Shown here: in pieces, positions 60,801 to 64,000 of the stretch
Position numbering within the stretch: position 1 is the first letter of the stretch
How the letters are laid out: each line of letters opens with the position of its first letter
The notes under the pieces: generated by a model
Told to the model about the DNA's origin: nothing
The model's database searches: none
The model's input: the letters and a program-made list of their open reading frames with translations, nothing else
Source: Adhaeribacter radiodurans
GTDB lineage: Bacteria > Bacteroidota > Bacteroidia > Cytophagales > Hymenobacteraceae
DNA length: 64,000 nt
Assembly: GCF_014075995.1 (NCBI RefSeq)
Contig: NZ_CP055153.1
Coordinates: 6,138,001 to 6,202,000, forward strand
Reading direction: 5' to 3'
Position numbers and translations under genes: made by a program

Positions 60801-62046
60801 CCCTTATAGCTTTGCTTGGAGCAATGTCGCGGCCGGCACTTACTCGCTCACGGCCCGGGCAACGGATAATGGCGGGACTACCACCACTTCAGCGGTCGTG
60901 AGTATAACGGTTAATGGAGTGGCTAACCAACCACCTACTGTTAGTATCACCTCACCGGCAAATGGGGCTACGTTTACGGCACCCGCTTCCATTACCATCA
61001 ATGCCAATGCGGCGGATACGAGTCCGGGCACAGTAAGCAAGGTAGATTTCTATAATGGTACCACCCTGTTGGGCACGGATGTCAGTAGCCCTTATAGCTT
61101 TGCTTGGAGCAATGTCGCGGCCGGCACTTACTCGCTCACGGCCCGGGCAACGGATAATGGCGGGACTACCACCACTTCAGCGGCCGTGAGTATAACGGTT
61201 AATGGAAGTAACCCGCCCTCAACGTGCCCCTGCACGGTATTCCGGCCTACGGATGTGCCGGGTGGTACTATCCAGAATGATGGGCAGAGCGTGCAGTTGG
61301 GCATGAAGTTTCGTTCCTCGGTCAATGGAAATGTAACCGCTGTGCGCTTTTACAAGCAGACAGGCAATACCGGTACCCACATTGGGCAACTCTACAGCAG
61401 CACCGGCACACTGCTAGCGCAGGCTACGTTTATTAATGAGACAGCCTCAGGTTGGCAGGAGGTAAATTTCAGCTCACCAGTATCTATTACCGCTAATACC
61501 ACCTATGTCATTACTTACCACAGTAGTGAGGGCCATTATTCTGTCAATGATTTTGGCTTTACTAGTTCCATTGTCAACGGGCCACTTACTGGCTTACAAA
61601 ATGGGTTTGATGGCCGCAATGGAGTTTACCTGTATACAGCCACACCAGCCTACCCTACCGAGAACTACGAGGCCAGTAACTATTATGTGGACGCGGTATT
61701 TAACACTGTGAGTTCGGCGGCTAGTACCGCCTCCCGCCTAAACATTGCTACCCCAGAAGTAGGAGCACAAGTAAAGTTAACGCAAGCAGAAGGAATGATG
61801 GTTTATCCTAACCCGGTTACTCATAAGGCGAAGGTGCAGTTTGTGCTGGTGGAAGGTGGAGCTTACACCCTAGACCTCTACGATGCGCAAGGCAGGCTGG
61901 TCAAGGTGCTTAGGCAGGGAAAGGTCAACGCGGGAGAACTGAATATAATAGAAGTAGACGGAGCTAAACTGGCTAAAGGATTGTACCTGGTGCGGCTGCA
62001 GACTAACACTGGTGCTCAAACAGCTAAGCTTTTACTAGATCGGTAA
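57838..62046 (+). CDS. Large secreted multidomain protein: deacetylase-like, Ig-like, DUF4082, T9SS tail
   Basis: A 1402-residue exported protein; ATG 57865 is an alternative start giving a neater signal peptide (SLLLTSLLLFFFAAAQG). Residues about 100-260 look like an amidotransferase/ThuA-like fold (ILIITSATNPFSSY, SYDVVIVGDIPLTDAQ). Residues about 345-600 resemble a polysaccharide-deacetylase (NodB-like) domain, with VVVMTGDDHGNGG metal-site Asp pair and GFEIGLHVNTDC. Ig-like repeats begin near 677, 936 and 1032; two DUF4082 domains (CPCTVFQPSEAP and CPCTVFRPTDVP) lie near 770-925 and 1130-1285; the last 85 residues (MVYPNPVTHKAKVQF to the C-terminal KLLLDR) are a T9SS type A tail. It probably acts on or binds extracellular polysaccharide. 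Confidence 0.87.
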   Translation: MNKSFTYFIMRKEFSLLLTSLLLFFFAAAQGYITPVVNGLLTKAISPKDLINTNFYSNQTTNTKVSPKRKEELTSNKETEGAQIKSFSTSSASLLATLPGPGGPILIITSATNPFSSYTAEILQAEGLNEYSTFDITSVSSTMLNSYDVVIVGDIPLTDAQVTMLSNWANAGGMLITFSPDTKLASLLGINPTGSTMANKYILVNTATGPGKGIVNQTIQYQGTADLYTLNGATSLATLYSGATTATSNPAVTMRTVGTGTVVAFTYDLARSVVYIRQGNPAWAGTERDGEAGPIRSDDQYFPDWMNLSKVAIPAADEQQRLLVNIILENSRKPLPRFWFLPRGLKAVVVMTGDDHGNGGTKARFDQYMQKSADNSAEAVADWRAIRGSSYVFPGTPITDAQARTYEQQGFEIGLHVNTDCANYTAASLEQNLTTQLAQFKSIFPSVTAPVTNRTHCIAWSDWHTQAKLEVPKGIRLDANYYYWPAKWVQNRPGMFSGSGMPMRFAELNGTIIDCYQLVTQMTDESDQAFPFTVDQLLDRALGPEGYYGAFCANMHTDFNPSDGSDKIIASAIARNVPVISAKQLLTWLDGRNGSSFGAMSWNGEKLNFSISVASGARSLQGMLPITDKTGQLEGLTVNGTAVSYRIEKIKGIDYALFNCTPGNYVADYNSTSPPNQSPIVALTAPTNGAIFNAPASITITANASDTGGSISKVDFYSGTTLLGTDTSSPYSFTWSNVAAGTYSLIAKATDNGGATTASTSVNVTVNGVCPCTVFQPSEAPSGSAYNDGSQIVVGMKFRASINGSATGVRFYKQTNNTGTHTGQLYNSTGTLLAQATFINETASGWQEVNFSSPVTITANTTYIVAYHSVNGFYGGTNSYFGSTIDRPPLRALGSSEEAGNGVYAYGSGFPNQTFGASNYWVDVVFNNGAPPSNPAPTVAITSPANGATFTAPASITINANAADTSPGTVSKVDFYNGTTLLGTDVSSPYSFAWSNVAAGTYSLTARATDNGGTTTTSAVVSITVNGVANQPPTVSITSPANGATFTAPASITINANAADTSPGTVSKVDFYNGTTLLGTDVSSPYSFAWSNVAAGTYSLTARATDNGGTTTTSAAVSITVNGSNPPSTCPCTVFRPTDVPGGTIQNDGQSVQLGMKFRSSVNGNVTAVRFYKQTGNTGTHIGQLYSSTGTLLAQATFINETASGWQEVNFSSPVSITANTTYVITYHSSEGHYSVNDFGFTSSIVNGPLTGLQNGFDGRNGVYLYTATPAYPTENYEASNYYVDAVFNTVSSAASTASRLNIATPEVGAQVKLTQAEGMMVYPNPVTHKAKVQFVLVEGGAYTLDLYDAQGRLVKVLRQGKVNAGELNIIEVDGAKLAKGLYLVRLQTNTGAQTAKLLLDR
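60661..61206 (+). repeat. Near-identical 258-bp tandem repeat (288-bp period) inside the secreted-protein gene
   Basis: The segments 60661-60918 and 60949-61206 differ at only three positions by eye. Each encodes one Ig-like module (ITSPANGATFTAPASITIN onward), with a period of 96 codons. A third, more diverged copy lies at about 59869-60140. The flanking DUF4082-coding segments also share long similar DNA (about 60288-60423 and 61366-61500). Confidence 0.93.
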
Positions 62047-62133
62047 ATTCTATGTTCTTAAGTTTAAAAGAGAACTACTTAATTAAAATAGAATCTATAT
62101 CAATTTTGAAGTTTAATTATAAAAAGTATAACC

Positions 62134-62496
62134 ATGAGATTTATCATTATAGCATTGTTCATCACTCTTCCATACTTTTCCTTTTCACAGGGACAAGGCA
62201 AGGGGAAATTCAAAATAAAAATAAATGAAAAAGAATATGACACTGATAAAAGCCCTGATATCGTTGACGAATTTTTTCCCCAACGAATAGCTAAGTTTAA
62301 GATTAAGAAAGAAAAAAATGGAGATCCTACCGGCCGCTATGTCGTGCTAATAGGAGAAGAAGAACGCACTTTTCAATCTGATGGCGAGTACCATGATGTT
62401 GAATTCTCCCATGATATTAAAGAGTTAGGAATCTATATTTTGAACGAGAAACGAGCCTTAGCCGGTAAGCCTTTTCGACTCAAAAAGCGCAAATAA
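62134..62496 (+). CDS. Small secreted protein, unknown function
   Basis: A 120-residue protein with a signal peptide (FIIIALFITLPYFSFSQ, cleavage near residue 19). The mature part is strongly charged (GKGKFKIKINEKEYDTDKSP, EKNGDPTGRYVVLIGEEERT) and ends with LKKRK. It looks like a small beta domain, but I recognise no family. It lies between two large secreted-protein genes on the same strand and is likely part of the same locus. Confidence 0.62.
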   Translation: MRFIIIALFITLPYFSFSQGQGKGKFKIKINEKEYDTDKSPDIVDEFFPQRIAKFKIKKEKNGDPTGRYVVLIGEEERTFQSDGEYHDVEFSHDIKELGIYILNEKRALAGKPFRLKKRK

Positions 62497-62704
62497 CAAT
62501 CGCCAGCTTGGTTAGAGTTGTAAAATTCCCCAATCAATGAAGCAGACTTTCCGGCAACCTATGAATCGCTTGTGCAGCTTTAGCAGGCTGTATCAATAGT
62601 GAATAAATTGCTAGAAAGCTCTGCTGTCTTTCATGTAATTCACCAGCTTACAATTATAGAAAGTATCAAAAAGATAAAAACCTTCATTTAAAAACTAGTT
62701 ACAT

Positions 62705-64000
62705 ATGAATACAACGCTTACTTGCAAAAGCCTGTTATTGGCTGGTGAATGTACTAAGGGAGAATCATGTATCAATTCTGCTAAAGCTTTCCTTAAAAAT
62801 TATTCTTCAGGGAATGCTGCTTTTGTATTTCTGGTAATTCTTTCTTTGCTATTGAGTTTAGGCACCTTTAAGTTATCTGCCCAAAATGCTATTGTAACTG
62901 AGAATGCCAAATCCGGAAATCCGAGTTCCGAATGGCAAATAAGCGGGGCGGGGGATATGTCCATACAAGGATTTGCTACAGACATTAGTTACAACAAAGG
63001 TACAACAGCACGATTCAAGATAAAAACCAATGCCAGGGCATATACCGTTAAAATTTACCGTCTGGGTTATTATCAAGGCAATGGCGCTAGATTGCAAGGC
63101 ACAGCTACCGTGACGGCTACCTTACCCCAGACTCAGCCAAGCTGCAGCACTAACTCAAGTACTGGGTTGCTTGACTGTGGTAATTGGGCTACTTCTGCCC
63201 AATGGGTTATTCCAAGCAACGCTGTATCGGGGGTTTATATTGCTAAGCTAACCCGAACTGATACACAAGGTTCAAGTCATATTGTGTTTATTGTTCGCGA
63301 TGATGCAAGTACTTCTAATTTGCTTTTCCAAACTTCTGATGCTACGTGGCAGGCATACAACATTTATGGTGATAACAATAATGGCAGAAGCCTTTACACC
63401 GGTACAGGTGGCAAAGCTGTAAAGGTAAGTTATAATAGACCATTCGTTACCCGTAGCGGCGGCGGTGGCGGCGGTGCAGAAGAAGACTGGATATTCAATG
63501 CTGAGTACCCCATGATCCGGTGGATTGAGTCAAATGGTTATGATGTAAGTTATACTACAGATGTGGATAGCGACCGCCGGGGAAATCTTATTGCTAATCA
63601 TAAAGTGTTTATGTCGGTTGGGCATGATGAGTACTGGTCAGGAGCCCAACGGGCTAATGTAACCGCTGCCCGTAACTCCGGAACAAACCTTGCCTTTTTT
63701 AGTGGTAATGAGGTATATTGGAAGACGCGTTGGGAAAACAGTATTGATGGCAGTGGTACTTCCCATCGCACTTTGGTCTGCTACAAAGAAGGTACCCAAG
63801 GTGAAAATGTTTGCGGGAACAACTGTGATCCTAGTCCAGAATGGACGGGTTTGTGGCGAAGTGGTTGTGAGATTGTAACAGGTAGCCAAATTAATGATGG
63901 TTGCCATCCGGAAAATGCTTTAACTGGGCAAATCAGTTGGGCCGAAAATACCGCCGCCCTAACGGTACCAAGTACTTTTAAAACTTTCCGTTTCTGGCGC
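62705..64000 (+). CDS. N,N-dimethylformamidase-beta-like secreted protein (partial, runs off the end)
   Basis: An open frame from ATG 62705 continues to the last base of the window (432 codons, no stop). A long N-terminal region contains a hydrophobic signal segment (AFVFLVILSLLLSLGTFKLSAQ). The mature part matches the N,N-dimethylformamidase beta-subunit-like domain: an Ig-like strand pattern (GTTARFKIKTNARAYTVKIY), RLGYYQGNGARLQG, then SDATWQAYNIYGDNNNGRSL, MIRWIESNGYDVSYTTDVD and HKVFMSVGHDEYWSGAQRAN. Members of this domain family are often extracellular and attached to Ig-like or DUF4082 domains. The next part of the protein, and any T9SS tail, is outside the window. Confidence 0.82.
   Translation, partial: MNTTLTCKSLLLAGECTKGESCINSAKAFLKNYSSGNAAFVFLVILSLLLSLGTFKLSAQNAIVTENAKSGNPSSEWQISGAGDMSIQGFATDISYNKGTTARFKIKTNARAYTVKIYRLGYYQGNGARLQGTATVTATLPQTQPSCSTNSSTGLLDCGNWATSAQWVIPSNAVSGVYIAKLTRTDTQGSSHIVFIVRDDASTSNLLFQTSDATWQAYNIYGDNNNGRSLYTGTGGKAVKVSYNRPFVTRSGGGGGGAEEDWIFNAEYPMIRWIESNGYDVSYTTDVDSDRRGNLIANHKVFMSVGHDEYWSGAQRANVTAARNSGTNLAFFSGNEVYWKTRWENSIDGSGTSHRTLVCYKEGTQGENVCGNNCDPSPEWTGLWRSGCEIVTGSQINDGCHPENALTGQISWAENTAALTVPSTFKTFRFWR

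Overview
The window reads as a chromosomal segment of an aerobic member of the Bacteroidota, most likely order Cytophagales (Hymenobacteraceae-like, for example Adhaeribacter or a relative; the genus is inference). The support is: type IX secretion (T9SS) C-terminal sorting domains on several secreted proteins; Bacteroidota-typical families (DUF4270, DUF4783, stand-alone GT5 half of glycogen synthase, GGGP synthase of the PcrB type, GH3-like protein); TAnnTTTG-type -7 promoter elements; AT-rich leaders without Shine-Dalgarno sequences; and lipoproteins with canonical lipoboxes. No rRNA, tRNA or CRISPR array was recognised.

Region 1 (1-6,620, all on the minus strand after the first 100 bases) is a sulfur-assimilation operon: siroheme sulfite reductase with an extra C-terminal HEPN-like domain, a fusion of siroheme synthase with a TSUP/TauE-type transporter, an O-succinylhomoserine sulfhydrylase-type enzyme (MetZ) and a PhzF-like protein. 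Its 5' leader is the most striking thing in the window. Two tandem short ORFs rich in cysteine codons are each followed by an intrinsic terminator, and a good antiterminator pairing can be drawn for the first. This looks like a double, cysteine-sensing transcription attenuator.

Region 2 (6.8-17.1 kb) is ordinary chromosome: a secreted M43 metalloprotease, a FucP-type sugar transporter, gpmI, nadC with the usual DUF4783 gene before it, small lipoproteins (one with a heavy-metal-binding domain), a methyltransferase and a ZIP metal transporter. An intact IS5-family element sits at 17.1-18.0 kb.

Region 3 (18-37 kb) has a giant T9SS type B cell-surface protein, an RlpA-like lipoprotein overlapping a yeast-FCY1-like cytosine deaminase, an Hsp20-like protein, MsrA, a ferredoxin-reductase-like flavoprotein, an alginate-lyase-family protein, lptB, a GH3-like protein, an AIM24-like protein, gltX, a YihY/BrkB membrane protein and RidA.

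Region 4 (37-53 kb) is a core block. The minus-strand unit glycogen-synthase half - DUF4270 - glmS is divergent from panC-panD-flippase-like-rfaE2-YugP. An acyl-CoA dehydrogenase, an AraC-type regulator, a GGGP synthase/holin-like cluster, a DnaJ-TPR membrane protein and catalase follow.

Region 5 (53.3-64 kb) is accessory. It holds an IS982-family element whose transposase frame has no usable start codon, an intact IS3-family element with a 3-bp target duplication and a -1 frameshift site, 1.6 kb of very AT-rich DNA with no gene, and then a secreted-protein locus. That locus comprises a 1402-residue protein (amidotransferase-like fold, polysaccharide-deacetylase-like domain, Ig-like repeats, two DUF4082 domains, T9SS tail), a small secreted protein and a truncated N,N-dimethylformamidase-beta-like protein running off the window end.
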